64,000 nt of DNA from positions 62,001 to 126,000 of the forward strand of contig PGXY01000001.1 in NCBI GenBank assembly GCA_002839375.1, given 5' to 3'. This stretch comes from Spirochaetae bacterium HGW-Spirochaetae-1 (GTDB taxonomy: Bacteria > Spirochaetota > UBA4802 > UBA5550). The position numbers and the translations under genes are program-made. Position 1 is the first letter of the stretch. Each line of letters opens with the position of its first letter. A model generated the notes under the pieces. That model made no database searches. It saw nothing but the letters and a program-made list of their open reading frames with translations, and was not told where the DNA came from. This document shows, piece after piece, positions 15,604-24,737 of the stretch.

Positions 15604-16224
15604 CTAATAATCACTACCGCCGGAAAGAGGAAAGGCAACGCCGATGTGGGCGATAACCCCTGACATTTCAAGTTCGTAATCATGACCGCTAAATTCCTTT
15701 TTAATATCGGTACCTCGATAACCTACTTCCAGGAAAACTTTCATGCCGTTGGCGTTTTCGCCCAGATTGTACGAGGCTCCACCCATGACCTGCCAGGTCA
15801 ATCCTGAAAATGTCCAATCAATTGACGAAGGAGGATCATATATAGTCCATGAATACCCTACGCCACCTGAAAGGAAGGGAACAACAGGTACTTCCTCTCC
15901 CAGGGGAATATTGATAGTTATCACTGCCAGTAATGGAATAGTGTAATAGTTTATAGAATCGCCACTTTGCAAGGCCAGACCGCCAAAAGATGTTTCTGGT
16001 CCATCAATGTCCTTTTTAACCCAGCCAAAACCGGTTTCAAGACCAATGGAAAAATATTGATTAACGTTGTAATCGGCGAAAAATGAGCTGTCAAAGGCAA
16101 CCTGATCAGGTTCATCGGGATAACTTATACCGAGGCCCATACCCACATCCACGCCCTGGGCGCTGGCAAAAGAAACGGTAAACAGAATTGCAAGAGATGA
16201 AAAAAAGATTATTATTTTTTTCAT
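15604..16224 (-). CDS. Outer-membrane beta-barrel protein
   Basis: 206 residues with a Sec signal peptide ending at FASA-Q. The mature chain shows alternating amphipathic strands with aromatic ends (VGMGLGISY, YFSIGLETGFGW, VPFLSGGVGYSW, MKVFLEVGYRG, GVIAHIGVAFPL), as in eight-stranded OmpA/OmpW-like porin-family barrels. No plug or OmpA peptidoglycan domain. The ribosome site is AAGGAG. The upstream region has short direct repeats (16311-16372) that may control it. Exact ligand or role unknown. Confidence 0.82.
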   Translation of the reverse strand: MKKIIIFFSSLAILFTVSFASAQGVDVGMGLGISYPDEPDQVAFDSSFFADYNVNQYFSIGLETGFGWVKKDIDGPETSFGGLALQSGDSINYYTIPLLAVITINIPLGEEVPVVPFLSGGVGYSWTIYDPPSSIDWTFSGLTWQVMGGASYNLGENANGMKVFLEVGYRGTDIKKEFSGHDYELEMSGVIAHIGVAFPLSGGSDY

Positions 16225-16310
16225 TGGAATAACTCCTTAATTTTAAGTGTTAAAAATTATTACTTCAAAGTATGGAAAAATATTGAAAAGTCAAGCGATT
16301 ATAAGGATTT

Positions 16311-16372
16311 TAATCATATTCTAATCATATTGATAAACATTGTTTATATAATGTGCAGATTTGATAAACATT
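16311..16372. repeat. Short direct repeats upstream of the barrel gene
   Basis: TAATCATATT occurs at 16311-16320 and 16322-16331 (period 11). TTGATAAACATT occurs at 16330-16341 and 16361-16372 (31 bases, about three helical turns apart). Together they look like a multi-site operator for the leftward barrel gene at 15604-16224. Confidence 0.4.
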
Positions 16373-16405
16373 TTAGAACAATTTTAATTGGATGGTTTTA
16401 ATTTA

Positions 16406-16702
16406 TTACACCAAGGCATCAAAAAGGGTGCCCGGTTTTGTGTAAAAATCGCTGGCGGTAAATTTACCATCAGGTTTATAGGCCTGTTGCTGGCTGGTTC
16501 TGTATTGATTGATGATGGCTTCCCGTTCCTCATCGGAGGCTTTCGTGTAGTAAATATCCCCTTCGGTTCTGCGTACCACATTTTTTATAGGATCAACACG
16601 ACCTTCTTGGTATGCGGGCCACAGGTAGACCTTGCCGCGCTGGATCGGGCCGCTCTGTCTGTTGCTAAAGGAAATTTCTGATAAACCGCTGGAGATATTC
16701 AT
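16406..16702 (-). CDS. Hypothetical small protein, likely real
   Basis: About 98 residues from the ATG at 16702; the open frame reaches further up to 16858 but that part overlaps the aconitase start and reads poorly. From NISSGLSEISFSN onward the composition is protein-like, polar and charged (EGDIYYTKASDEEREAIINQYR). There is no signal peptide or membrane helix. The ribosome site is weak. It lies between the barrel gene and divergent aconitase. No recognised family; it could be mis-started. Confidence 0.5.
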   Translation of the reverse strand: MNISSGLSEISFSNRQSGPIQRGKVYLWPAYQEGRVDPIKNVVRRTEGDIYYTKASDEEREAIINQYRTSQQQAYKPDGKFTASDFYTKPGTLFDALV

Positions 16703-16819
16703 GTATTTCTTATCGGCAAAAGGCGGGCAGAACTTTAAAAAAATACTTGCCACGTTTCTGCGCCTGTCATTAACTGCGGGCCTTATGAAGGGAATACAAT
16801 TGCAGTCGGGGAGGAATAT

Positions 16820-18748
16820 ATGGGGACCAGCGTAACATACAAGATTCTCAAGGATCACCTGGTTGAAGGGGAACTGAAACCGGGAAATGAAATAGGCATC
16901 CGCATCGATCAGACACTGACACAGGATGCCACGGGTACCATGGCCTACCTGCAGTTCGAAGCCATGGGGATTTCCCGGGTGCGGACGGAAATTTCCGTAT
17001 CATACGTGGACCATAACACGCTGCAAATGGGCTTTGAAAATGCCGATGACCACAAATATCTGCAGACCATGAACGCCGGCTACGGTATATATTATTCACG
17101 GGCCGGGAACGGTATCTGCCACCAGGTTCACCTGGAACGTTTCGGTCGGCCAGGCGCAACGCTCCTGGGTTCCGACAGCCATACGCCCACGGGCGGCGGT
17201 ATCGGCATGATTGCCATGGGTGCCGGCGGACTGGACGTTGCCGTGGCCATGGGCGGTGGACCTTTTTTCATAACTGCGCCGAAGGTGATTAATGTCCGCC
17301 TGACCGGGAAGCTGCGACCCTGGGTGGCTGCCAAGGATGTTATCCTGAAGGTCCTGGAGATTCTGACCACGAAGGGTAACGTGGGATGCGTCGTGGAATA
17401 TACCGGCCCCGGGATAGAAACCCTGTCAGTACCGGAGCGGGCCACCATCACCAACATGGGAGCTGAGCTGGGTGTAACGACATCAGTCTTTCCCAGTGAT
17501 GAAATAACCCGTACTTTTCTCAGGGCCCAGGGACGGGAGCAAGTCTGGAAGGAACTTCTGCCTGATAAGGATGCTCCGTATGAAAGAATAATCGATATTG
17601 ATCTTTCCGGTCTTGAGCCCATGGTTGCCTGTCCTCATTCACCCGACAACATTAAAAAAGTTTCTGACCTGAAAGGGATGTCGGTTGATCAGGTGGCTAT
17701 CGGCAGTTGCACCAATTCATCTTACAAGGACCTTATGATTGTGGCGGGAATATTGAAGGGTAAAAAAATTCATCCCGGAGTGAGCCTGGTGGTTGCCCCC
17801 GGGTCGAAGCAGGTTTTCGAGATGATTTCCCGCAGCGGAGCCCTGACGGACATGATAGCTGCCGGTGCCCGCATCATGGAATCGGCCTGTGGGTTCTGTA
17901 TCGGTTCAGGACAGGCTCCTGTAACCGGAGGGATATCGCTACGGACAAATAACCGTAATTTTGAGGGACGTTCGGGCACGGCATCGGGGCAGATATACCT
18001 GATCAGTCCCGAGACGGCGGCCCTTTCTGCGCTTACGGGAAAACTGGAAAATCCTTTGGATTATACGGCTGCCGATTATCCTGATGTAGCGATTCCCGAT
18101 GCGTTCATCATCGACGATTCAATGATACTTCCTCCTTCAGAGGGGAAAGTTGAAATATTCAGGGGACCGAATATCGGCGATCCTCCTTACACCGATCCCC
18201 TCATGGACGATATCCACGGTGTCGTGGGGCTTAAAGTCGGAGATAAAATCACTACTGACCATATTATGCCGGCGGGCCAGCGATTGAAGTACCGATCGAA
18301 TATACCAAAATACTCCCAGTTTGTTTTTGAAGGGGTCGATGCTGATTTTTCCCGGAGAGCGCTCGATAATAAAGAGAAGGGAATATATACTGCCATTGCG
18401 GGCGGACAGAGCTATGGCCAGGGCTCGAGTCGTGAACATGCAGCGATCTGTCCCATGTATCTCGGTGTGCGTCTCGTTATGGTGAAGTCCTTTGAGCGCA
18501 TCCATTCCGGCAATCTGATCAATTTCGGCATTGTGCCCCTGGTTTTTGCAGATGAAGCCGACTATGACTCAATCGGAGCCGGTGATCCTTTCAGCGTGAG
18601 GGATTTCAGGAGGCAGGTAGCGGAAAATGATGTTATTCAAATTGAGATCGGGGGGAAAGCATTCGGGTTGAAGCTTTTTGCATCTTCGCGGCAGAGAAAG
18701 ATCCTTCTCGATGGCGGACTGCTCAATTATACGAAGAAACAGGCATGA
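16820..18748 (+). CDS. Aconitate hydratase, short (about 640-residue) type
   Basis: Interconverts citrate and isocitrate in the TCA cycle. 642 residues, matching the compact aconitase/homoaconitase-like class rather than long AcnA. The iron-sulfur ligands are the Cys in GSCTNSS and the pair in ESACGFCIGSG. The substrate loops GSDSHTPTGGG and GQSYGQGSSREHAA are present, and the C-terminal swivel domain is fused (about residues 480-642). The strong ribosome site is GGGGAGGA. Its stop overlaps the start of the next gene by four bases. The 3-isopropylmalate or homoaconitate substrates are less likely given the length but not excluded. Confidence 0.93.
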   Translation: MGTSVTYKILKDHLVEGELKPGNEIGIRIDQTLTQDATGTMAYLQFEAMGISRVRTEISVSYVDHNTLQMGFENADDHKYLQTMNAGYGIYYSRAGNGICHQVHLERFGRPGATLLGSDSHTPTGGGIGMIAMGAGGLDVAVAMGGGPFFITAPKVINVRLTGKLRPWVAAKDVILKVLEILTTKGNVGCVVEYTGPGIETLSVPERATITNMGAELGVTTSVFPSDEITRTFLRAQGREQVWKELLPDKDAPYERIIDIDLSGLEPMVACPHSPDNIKKVSDLKGMSVDQVAIGSCTNSSYKDLMIVAGILKGKKIHPGVSLVVAPGSKQVFEMISRSGALTDMIAAGARIMESACGFCIGSGQAPVTGGISLRTNNRNFEGRSGTASGQIYLISPETAALSALTGKLENPLDYTAADYPDVAIPDAFIIDDSMILPPSEGKVEIFRGPNIGDPPYTDPLMDDIHGVVGLKVGDKITTDHIMPAGQRLKYRSNIPKYSQFVFEGVDADFSRRALDNKEKGIYTAIAGGQSYGQGSSREHAAICPMYLGVRLVMVKSFERIHSGNLINFGIVPLVFADEADYDSIGAGDPFSVRDFRRQVAENDVIQIEIGGKAFGLKLFASSRQRKILLDGGLLNYTKKQA

Positions 18749-19434
18749 CAGAATATATAATTCTCTGTCAGCCCGATGACCGGAAGGGATGCTCGATCTG
18801 CTGCGGTCTTTTTAATATAAGGGATCTGAGCCGGGAAAATCTCGTCGCCTATCTCCAGGGAGGCCGTGACAGGGTCGTTGCGCTTCCCGAGGATGATTTT
18901 TTAGAAGCGGAAATACCGATACATACCGTCGCGGATTCTCTGGTCCGGGACAGGACCTCTCATGTATGTCCCTATCAGGGATTCCTCATGAGTGGAAAGC
19001 CGGGATGTCTCCTCCATCCGGCACTCACCGGGGAAGACCGGCGGAATGTGTCCCTCTTCGGCATTAAAATATGTGATGAATTTCTCTGTCCGGCCCACAG
19101 TCTTTTAACGGAAGATGATAAGCGTTTGCTGATAGATATGGTGGATGACTGGTATCTTTATTCTATAGCGGTGCTGGACCCCGAGTCGTTTTTATGGATA
19201 CGGGATATGGTTTCGGGTATGGTGGACCCCGTGAGAGAAAAGGTTCTTTTCAGCGAGATGATTGTTTTTTCCTTAAATCTCCATGCCCGATTTATGAATG
19301 ATTATATTGGATCGGTTTTCTTTTATTCACTGCCTGAATATGATTTATATAAAAAAGAATTCTCTATTTCATATAACAAAGAGCATGCGAAAGAGGTGGC
19401 CAGAACCGTCTATGAGAAGTTTAGACGGAAATGA
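18745..19434 (+). CDS. Cysteine-rich protein coupled to aconitase
   Basis: 229 residues, unknown function. The ATG overlaps the aconitase stop (ATGA), so the two are translated together. A cysteine cluster is visible: Cys8, Cys16, Cys19, Cys20 (GCSICCG), then CPYQG, GCLLHP and CDEFLCPAH, about nine cysteines and two nearby histidines in the first 130 residues. This looks like a metal or iron-sulfur site similar in style to YkgJ-type proteins. The C-terminal half has no cysteine and is probably helical. A role in cluster maintenance for aconitase is a guess from coupling alone. Confidence 0.78.
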   Translation: MTEYIILCQPDDRKGCSICCGLFNIRDLSRENLVAYLQGGRDRVVALPEDDFLEAEIPIHTVADSLVRDRTSHVCPYQGFLMSGKPGCLLHPALTGEDRRNVSLFGIKICDEFLCPAHSLLTEDDKRLLIDMVDDWYLYSIAVLDPESFLWIRDMVSGMVDPVREKVLFSEMIVFSLNLHARFMNDYIGSVFFYSLPEYDLYKKEFSISYNKEHAKEVARTVYEKFRRK

Positions 19435-19456
19435 ATAAGGGTTTTTCCGGCTGCAA

Positions 19457-20068
19457 TCAGTCATTTTTTATGGCAATCCAGTTGTTTCTTTTACTGTCCG
19501 ATTTGATCTTAATATAACCTTTTTTTATGATATCATCAAGAACCGTCATGATTTCGATATTCTCCATACGGTGTTTTTCGTTATACTTCTGCAGGAAACC
19601 GTCAAGCTGTAAGAGTGTCCAGCTTCCGCTCTGGTCTTTTTTGCCAGAGTTTATCATGTCCTTCATCATTTCGCTGAAGACATGCTGAGCCCTGTCGTTT
19701 TCTGTAAGGGCTGTTAGTTGTTCAGTCGTGTCGCGGAGGCGGCTTGAAAGAAACTTGATAAAGCTCAGTGCGAACTGGTGATTATCTTCGATAGTTGTGT
19801 TGAAGGATTCCCTGTTCATTTTGATCAGCTCTGATTCTTCTATGGCGATTGCATCGGCGGAACGGGGGAGTGAATTGATGATGGCCATCTCACCGACAAA
19901 TTCTCCTTCTCCCAGAACCTGTATGCGCTTTTCAGACCGATCGGTACTTTTACAGATTTTTATTTTTCCCTTGTGAATCAAGTAGAGGGAATCGGCCTCA
20001 TCCCCTTCACGGAATATATATTCTCCTTTTTTGATCACGATGCCGTAATATTTAAAAAGTTTGCTCAT
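19457..20068 (-). CDS. Cyclic-nucleotide-binding regulator, CRP-like sensor domain
   Basis: 203 residues. A cNMP-binding beta barrel (about 5-115) shows KGEYIFREGDEADSLYLIHKGKI and the phosphate-cassette region GEFVGEMAIINSLPRSADAIA, where the RSA triplet fits a ligand-binding cassette. The long helix follows, then a C-terminal part (about 130-203) that could be a winged helix but has no clear recognition helix. Ligand and DNA binding are therefore uncertain. The ribosome site is GGAGAAGGA. It converges on the aconitase unit with 22 bases between stops. Confidence 0.85.
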   Translation of the reverse strand: MSKLFKYYGIVIKKGEYIFREGDEADSLYLIHKGKIKICKSTDRSEKRIQVLGEGEFVGEMAIINSLPRSADAIAIEESELIKMNRESFNTTIEDNHQFALSFIKFLSSRLRDTTEQLTALTENDRAQHVFSEMMKDMINSGKKDQSGSWTLLQLDGFLQKYNEKHRMENIEIMTVLDDIIKKGYIKIKSDSKRNNWIAIKND

Positions 20069-20193
20069 CGGTTCCTTCTCCAGTCATGGATTCATGTTAA
20101 GTATGCTGATATATATTATTATCGGATAAATGGAGCGGAAAGGTGATGTTTTACCCTGAGGGAGGTTAATCAATGTGATATTACAAAGTTTAA

Positions 20194-20222
20194 AAAGAGA
20201 GGGGATGTATTCCCCCCTCTTT
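20194..20222 (-). terminator. Terminator of the 20242-20865 membrane-protein gene
   Basis: Stem AAAGAG(A)GGGG / CCCC(C)CTCTTT with a T run on the minus strand, 20 bases past the stop. Confidence 0.8.
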
Positions 20223-20241
20223 ACTCAAAGAGAAATTCCTG

Positions 20242-20865
20242 TCATATCCATTTCAGAATGCCGGCAAAAATGATGAGCATGGCAGCGTTTATGATAAAGA
20301 GGCCGCCGATGAATAGTTTCTGTGTTCGTGGTTTCATATCAAAGGCGAAATTGGCTGCAAGAAAGAAAGGAATATATACTGTGATGAAAACAGGGAAGGC
20401 TCCCCACCAGTTGTAGACCCAATGGAATGCCGGTGTGGAGGCCAGAAAAATTTCAAAAATGGAGAAAAAGGCGGCATTGCCCAGGGCAAAAAATATCCGG
20501 TTGTTGATACCGAGAATTTTCATTTTTGGGTCTTCGGGCAGTATTTTTGAAAAAATGAGGCCTGCCACGGAGAACATCATGCTGAGTTCCCAGCCCACGC
20601 CGATGAGAAGCAGATAGCTGGTGCCTGTAGGGACCGTCCATAGGGCATGCCCGGAAAAATGCTGGATCAGGGCATTGAGTATTTCATAAAACCAGTGAAC
20701 CATGTACAGGGAAAGACCGGCTGCCACACTATTCCAGTTCTTTTTGGATATTTCATTGAAATAGATGTAAATAACAAAGGCCAGCAGGGGAATAAAATAC
20801 CACTGGAAGGTATTACCGTTTCTGAGTATGCCCAGGGCCTGCTGTGTTAATTCCGGTTGATTCAT
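20242..20865 (-). CDS. Polytopic membrane protein of unknown function
   Basis: 207 residues, five to six membrane helices (about 20-36, 44-62, 78-105, 118-136, 145-168, 180-205) rich in Trp, Tyr and Phe. Motifs with possible functional residues within or near helices include VHWFYEILNALIQHFSGHALW and WELSMM. The ribosome site GGAGG is clear. It is a single-gene unit with its own terminator. I do not recognise the family. Confidence 0.72.
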   Translation of the reverse strand: MNQPELTQQALGILRNGNTFQWYFIPLLAFVIYIYFNEISKKNWNSVAAGLSLYMVHWFYEILNALIQHFSGHALWTVPTGTSYLLLIGVGWELSMMFSVAGLIFSKILPEDPKMKILGINNRIFFALGNAAFFSIFEIFLASTPAFHWVYNWWGAFPVFITVYIPFFLAANFAFDMKPRTQKLFIGGLFIINAAMLIIFAGILKWI

Positions 20866-21028
20866 GAGAAACCTCCGAGATGATTTTTTATTGGCTGTAT
20901 TAATATTTCCAGTAAACTTCAGAGAAAGTCAATTATAAATGAACAAAATTAAAAAATATTCATTCATGCTTATAGCAAACAGGCCATTGTAAAGATACGG
21001 ATTGACTCATGTATTGTTTATTGACAGG

Positions 21029-21112
21029 CTCAATCGGTTGTGGCAGTTTAATCCAATCAGGAGTATCAACGGGGTGAAGTCCCTGACGACTGATTCTGAA
21101 AATCCATTGAGA
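21029..21112 (+). other. Structured leader upstream of the PhzF gene
   Basis: Nested complementary arms are visible: CTCAAT (near 21030) with ATTGAG (near 21106-21111) as an outer stem, AATCAG (21054-21059) with CTGATT (21090-21095) inside, and GGG/CCC around a GTGAAGT loop at the centre. The centre ACGGGGTGAAGTCCCTGACGA is suggestive of a structured RNA, but it matches no riboswitch class I can name. There is no T-run terminator after it; the ribosome site AAGGAG begins 23 bases later. The rest of the gap 20866-21028 holds nothing I can identify. Confidence 0.35.
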
Positions 21113-21150
21113 AAAAAATAACCGCTCTATGTTAAGGAGATATATAGCAT

Positions 21151-21930
21151 ATGATTATTTTTAAAGTAGATGCCTTTACGTCGGAACCATACAGGGGCAA
21201 CCCGGCCGGTGTGTGTATTCTTGAGGCGGATATACCTGACAGTGATAAGCAGAATATTGCCATGGAAATGAATCTATCAGAAACAGCCTTTCTGCAAAAA
21301 AGGAATGATGGATATGATCTGCGTTGGTTTACTCCCGCAGCCGAGGTTGAGCTGTGCGGGCATGCCACTCTGGCGAGCGCGCACATACTCTGGGAGGAAT
21401 CCCTTCTTGGTGCAAATGATGAAGCTCGGTTCCATACGCTGAGCGGACTGCTTACAGCGCGCAAGCAAGGTTCCTGGATGACCATGGATTTTCCCGCTGA
21501 ACCGGAAGTGGAAACTGTAATGCCTCCCGATATCGAAAGGGTGCTGGGAATAAAGCCGGTCTATGCCGGGAAGAACAGGTTTGATTTTATTTTTGAGTTT
21601 GAATCGGAGGAACAGGTGAAAGACCTCAGGCCTGATTTAAACCTGCTCGCTATACTTGATTGTCGCGGCGTTATTGTCACGGCTCCAGCCAGGGACGATT
21701 ACGATTTTGTATCCCGGTTTTTTGCGCCCCGCGTAGGTGTCAGCGAGGATCCGGTAACAGGATCGGCACACTGCTGTCTCGGCCCTTTTTGGGAGAAGCG
21801 CACGGGGGAAAAGGCCTTCAGGGCTTTCCAGTGTTCAGCCCGGGGAGGAGAGGTTTCAGTGACAGTAGAAGGAGAGCGAGTCCTTCTGGGCGGCCGGGCC
21901 GTAACGGTAATGGAATGCCGGATGCGATGA
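21151..21930 (+). CDS. PhzF-family isomerase/epimerase
   Basis: 259 residues with the two-fold diaminopimelate-epimerase-like PhzF fold. The N-terminus VDAFTSEPYRGNPAGVCIL is typical. The catalytic Glu is E44 in NLSETAF. Other landmarks are the RWFTPAAEVELCGHATLA block and, in the second half, GVSEDPVTGSAHCCLGPFW. No phenazine genes are nearby, so the substrate is unknown, as for most family members. The ribosome site AAGGAG is 11 bases upstream. A structured leader precedes it. Confidence 0.92.
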   Translation: MIIFKVDAFTSEPYRGNPAGVCILEADIPDSDKQNIAMEMNLSETAFLQKRNDGYDLRWFTPAAEVELCGHATLASAHILWEESLLGANDEARFHTLSGLLTARKQGSWMTMDFPAEPEVETVMPPDIERVLGIKPVYAGKNRFDFIFEFESEEQVKDLRPDLNLLAILDCRGVIVTAPARDDYDFVSRFFAPRVGVSEDPVTGSAHCCLGPFWEKRTGEKAFRAFQCSARGGEVSVTVEGERVLLGGRAVTVMECRMR

Positions 21931-21947
21931 AAGATTTTGTAATTTTT

Positions 21948-24119
21948 TCAGAACGTAAAGGGCGGATATTTATCCACAAGGCCCGTCATGAAGGCCATCA
22001 CCCGTGCCATATACCGGTAATATCGTGATATAATCGAAAAAAGAAAATGTGGCCATCGCGCGGTTATCAGAACTGCAATCATACCCACGAGGTAAAAAAT
22101 AGGGATTGTCATGCCGATGACCAGGAGAACTACGAGATGGGGAAGTGTGGCAATTATAATACCGATAATGCTGAGTCGCAGTGCAGCCAGTATTCTTGAA
22201 TACACCACAGGATAGATGATGTCGAGCTGCATGGCATAATCAATATCTTTCTTTCCTGTGAACAGGGGCATCTCCTCTACAATACCCAAATATGATGTGC
22301 TGGTGGACAGAAAATAGCGAAGAGTCTTTTCGATTATTTCGGAAAAGTCTTCAACGGAATTTTTTGTGGAAAGCACGACGATATGATTGATGAAACCCAG
22401 GATCATGGAAAGGATGCTGTAGACGAAAAGAACGATGAAATGGGGAATCAATCCGATTGAAAACAGTTGTACCAATCTGAGGAAGGCTCCAAGGCGTGAA
22501 TATTTCAGTGAGTAATCAATGGAGAAATTGACTGATCCGCCCTGAACCACATCGCGGTAACGTTTTCTTGAGAGTTCCTCGTCATTGTCGCCATAGGTGT
22601 CGTCGAGTTCCACGATTTCATCGGAAACCCTTACGGGTTTTCTTACAGCGGCTTTTGTCTGCAGGGTATCATATTCGTCAAAATCTATCTCCGGAAGCTC
22701 CTCGTCATCGTCGGTGAGAATGACTTCCGCTTCATGGAGTTCGTTTTCCAGTTCCTGAATACTGAGGTCCGGATCAATTTCATCAATGGTTAGCCGTATA
22801 TCGTCATCGGCATCCATGTCCTCGACGATGTCCGATGTGGCCGAGGCCAGTTCATCGGCAGTAAGTTCGTCCATGGTGAGCCCCGCGTCTTCCAGCGTCA
22901 GTTTTTCATCTTCATCGGGGATTTCACCGCTTTTCAGTTCTTCCGTTTCTTCCAGGGGAATATCCAGCGAATCAAGATCAAGGGTGATGTCCTCATCGTC
23001 GGATAATGATGATGTCGTGTCATCCAGTTCAGGGGAGAGTTCGGGAAGGTCGATGTCTATTCCATCGTCGGGTATTTCTCCCCGTGAGATGGTCTCCTCT
23101 TCCTGGATATCTATATCGAGTGAGTCCAGGTCCAGGGTAATATCCTCATCATCTCTGCCGGCTGTTCTTTTTGATTTTTTCGGTTCATCATCCATCTGGA
23201 GTGAGTCATCAAAATCAATATCGAATTCATCGGAACCCGTATCATCCCGGGGTGTTTCTTCGCTTGCAATGAAATCCTTATCACTCTCTTCAAGCTCTAT
23301 GTCCAGGGTATCAAGGTCGATGGTAATGCTCTCGTCTTCGTCCTCTGCATCCCTGGAATAGACCTCTTCGGTGATTATTTCATCATCAACCATAATTTCT
23401 TCCAATGATTCTTCGGCAAGTATATCTTCCTCAACAGGAGTAAGGTCTTCCAGTGATTCGTCGAGAGCCAGGTCATCGGCGGATATTTCAATTCCCTCTT
23501 CGCCCAGGGTTAAGTCCAGGTCAAGGTCAAGATCGGCCATGCCGTCGTTTTTCTGTGCAGCTTTTCCCGTAGTCTCTGACGCCAGTTCCGCATCAAACCC
23601 GGAGATATCGGAATCGGACAGTTCCAGTTCCAGGTCGCCAAGATCAAGATCGTCCGTATCGGCTGCGGCTTTTTGGGCCGGGGCCTTTTCCGCCAGGGAG
23701 TCGCCGGCACCTGAATCAAAATCCAGGTCTTCCAGGTTGTCGGGAATATCCAGATCCATATCATCTATGGCCGTTTTACTTTCTTCGAGGCTTATATCAT
23801 CAAGGGGAATGTCCGTTGAAAATTCATCGTCCAGAACCGGTTCCTCGCGATGGACTTCCTTCGTTTTCATAGAAGCGGCTTCCATGCGTGGGGCCGGTTC
23901 AGCATCAAAATCAAAATCAGCGGTTGCGGGTTTCCCCTTCATTACAGTAGCCGTGTCGTTTTTTGAAATAGCAGCAAATTCATCGGCCGGAGCACCCTTC
24001 CTGTTATCAAATATGTTCTCATTAGAGCATTTAGGGCACGTAAAGGCGAATCGTTTATTTTCGACTTTGGCATCATCAACTGCAAAGGCGGAGTTGCAAT
24101 TTGAACACCTGACAATCAT
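21948..24119 (-). CDS. Zinc-ribbon / acidic-repeat / DUF4389 membrane protein
   Basis: 723 residues in three parts. Residues 1-40 form an MJ0042-type zinc ribbon (CSNC, CPKC). Residues 45-540 are extremely acidic and repetitive, with variants of DEDITLDLDSLDI recurring several times. The C-terminal about 180 residues have two membrane regions and read as a DUF4389 domain, ending with the family's GLVDKYPPF. The acidic part is probably disordered and cytoplasmic. The upstream 16-base gap to the DUF4234 gene suggests one transcript. Function unknown; the N-terminal ribbon may bind nucleic acid or protein. Confidence 0.85.
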   Translation of the reverse strand: MIVRCSNCNSAFAVDDAKVENKRFAFTCPKCSNENIFDNRKGAPADEFAAISKNDTATVMKGKPATADFDFDAEPAPRMEAASMKTKEVHREEPVLDDEFSTDIPLDDISLEESKTAIDDMDLDIPDNLEDLDFDSGAGDSLAEKAPAQKAAADTDDLDLGDLELELSDSDISGFDAELASETTGKAAQKNDGMADLDLDLDLTLGEEGIEISADDLALDESLEDLTPVEEDILAEESLEEIMVDDEIITEEVYSRDAEDEDESITIDLDTLDIELEESDKDFIASEETPRDDTGSDEFDIDFDDSLQMDDEPKKSKRTAGRDDEDITLDLDSLDIDIQEEETISRGEIPDDGIDIDLPELSPELDDTTSSLSDDEDITLDLDSLDIPLEETEELKSGEIPDEDEKLTLEDAGLTMDELTADELASATSDIVEDMDADDDIRLTIDEIDPDLSIQELENELHEAEVILTDDDEELPEIDFDEYDTLQTKAAVRKPVRVSDEIVELDDTYGDNDEELSRKRYRDVVQGGSVNFSIDYSLKYSRLGAFLRLVQLFSIGLIPHFIVLFVYSILSMILGFINHIVVLSTKNSVEDFSEIIEKTLRYFLSTSTSYLGIVEEMPLFTGKKDIDYAMQLDIIYPVVYSRILAALRLSIIGIIIATLPHLVVLLVIGMTIPIFYLVGMIAVLITARWPHFLFSIISRYYRYMARVMAFMTGLVDKYPPFTF

Positions 24120-24135
24120 GGTTCACTCCTGAAGG

Positions 24136-24441
24136 CTATCGACCTGGAAAATATTTTTCATTTAAATTATGCTGAATGATGATGGGGGACAGGGGCAGAA
24201 AAAATACCATGTACCATTTCATATCCCTTCCGTTCATCATTTCAGATTTTTGCATATATTTGAGACAAATATATATGCTCCACAGCCCCAGGGTAAATAC
24301 GCTGAGGATTATATTCATGACCGGATCATCGCCGAAAGTACGGCTCACCCGTGCCAGCCACCAGAAATAATAGAGCGTGCCGCTCAGAATGAAAAGAAGA
24401 AGAAGAACTACCAGATTGTTCTCGGGAATATATTCTTCCAT
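24136..24441 (-). CDS. DUF4234-like small membrane protein
   Basis: 101 residues with membrane helices at about 10-27, 42-60 and 75-90. The pattern TLGLWSIYICLKYMQKSEMM resembles the DUF4234 core (TLGIYGIYWYY-like). The ribosome site GAGGGA is nine bases upstream. It is first in a two-gene unit with the zinc-ribbon/DUF4389 protein, so the two membrane proteins may work together. Function unknown. Confidence 0.72.
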   Translation of the reverse strand: MEEYIPENNLVVLLLLFILSGTLYYFWWLARVSRTFGDDPVMNIILSVFTLGLWSIYICLKYMQKSEMMNGRDMKWYMVFFLPLSPIIIQHNLNEKYFPGR

Positions 24442-24737
24442 TATTTTATATCCCTCATTTCCTAAAATCAGCTGTTTTCGGGCATTACAGACAATAAAAA
24501 CAGCAAAAAGGCCTCTTTATTAACTATTAACGGTATATAAGGCCGAATTACTTACAATTTTTTCACTGAATGGTCTCTTCTGCTCCCTTCAGGCATTAAT
24601 TAATATAGTACAGAACAGGGTATTTTACAAGTATTAAAAATATCATATACATGGCGATATCATGCCGGGTATAGAGTCCACGGTAGTCGGTCAGAACCTG
24701 TGGGAGCGGCCGGAAGAGACATGAAAAGAGAAATAAA

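Noticed and set aside
22786-24132. Long Ser/Arg-rich open frames on the plus strand
   Set aside because: They are the complement of the acidic repeat gene 21948-24119; Asp/Glu repeats read as Ser-rich on the other strand.
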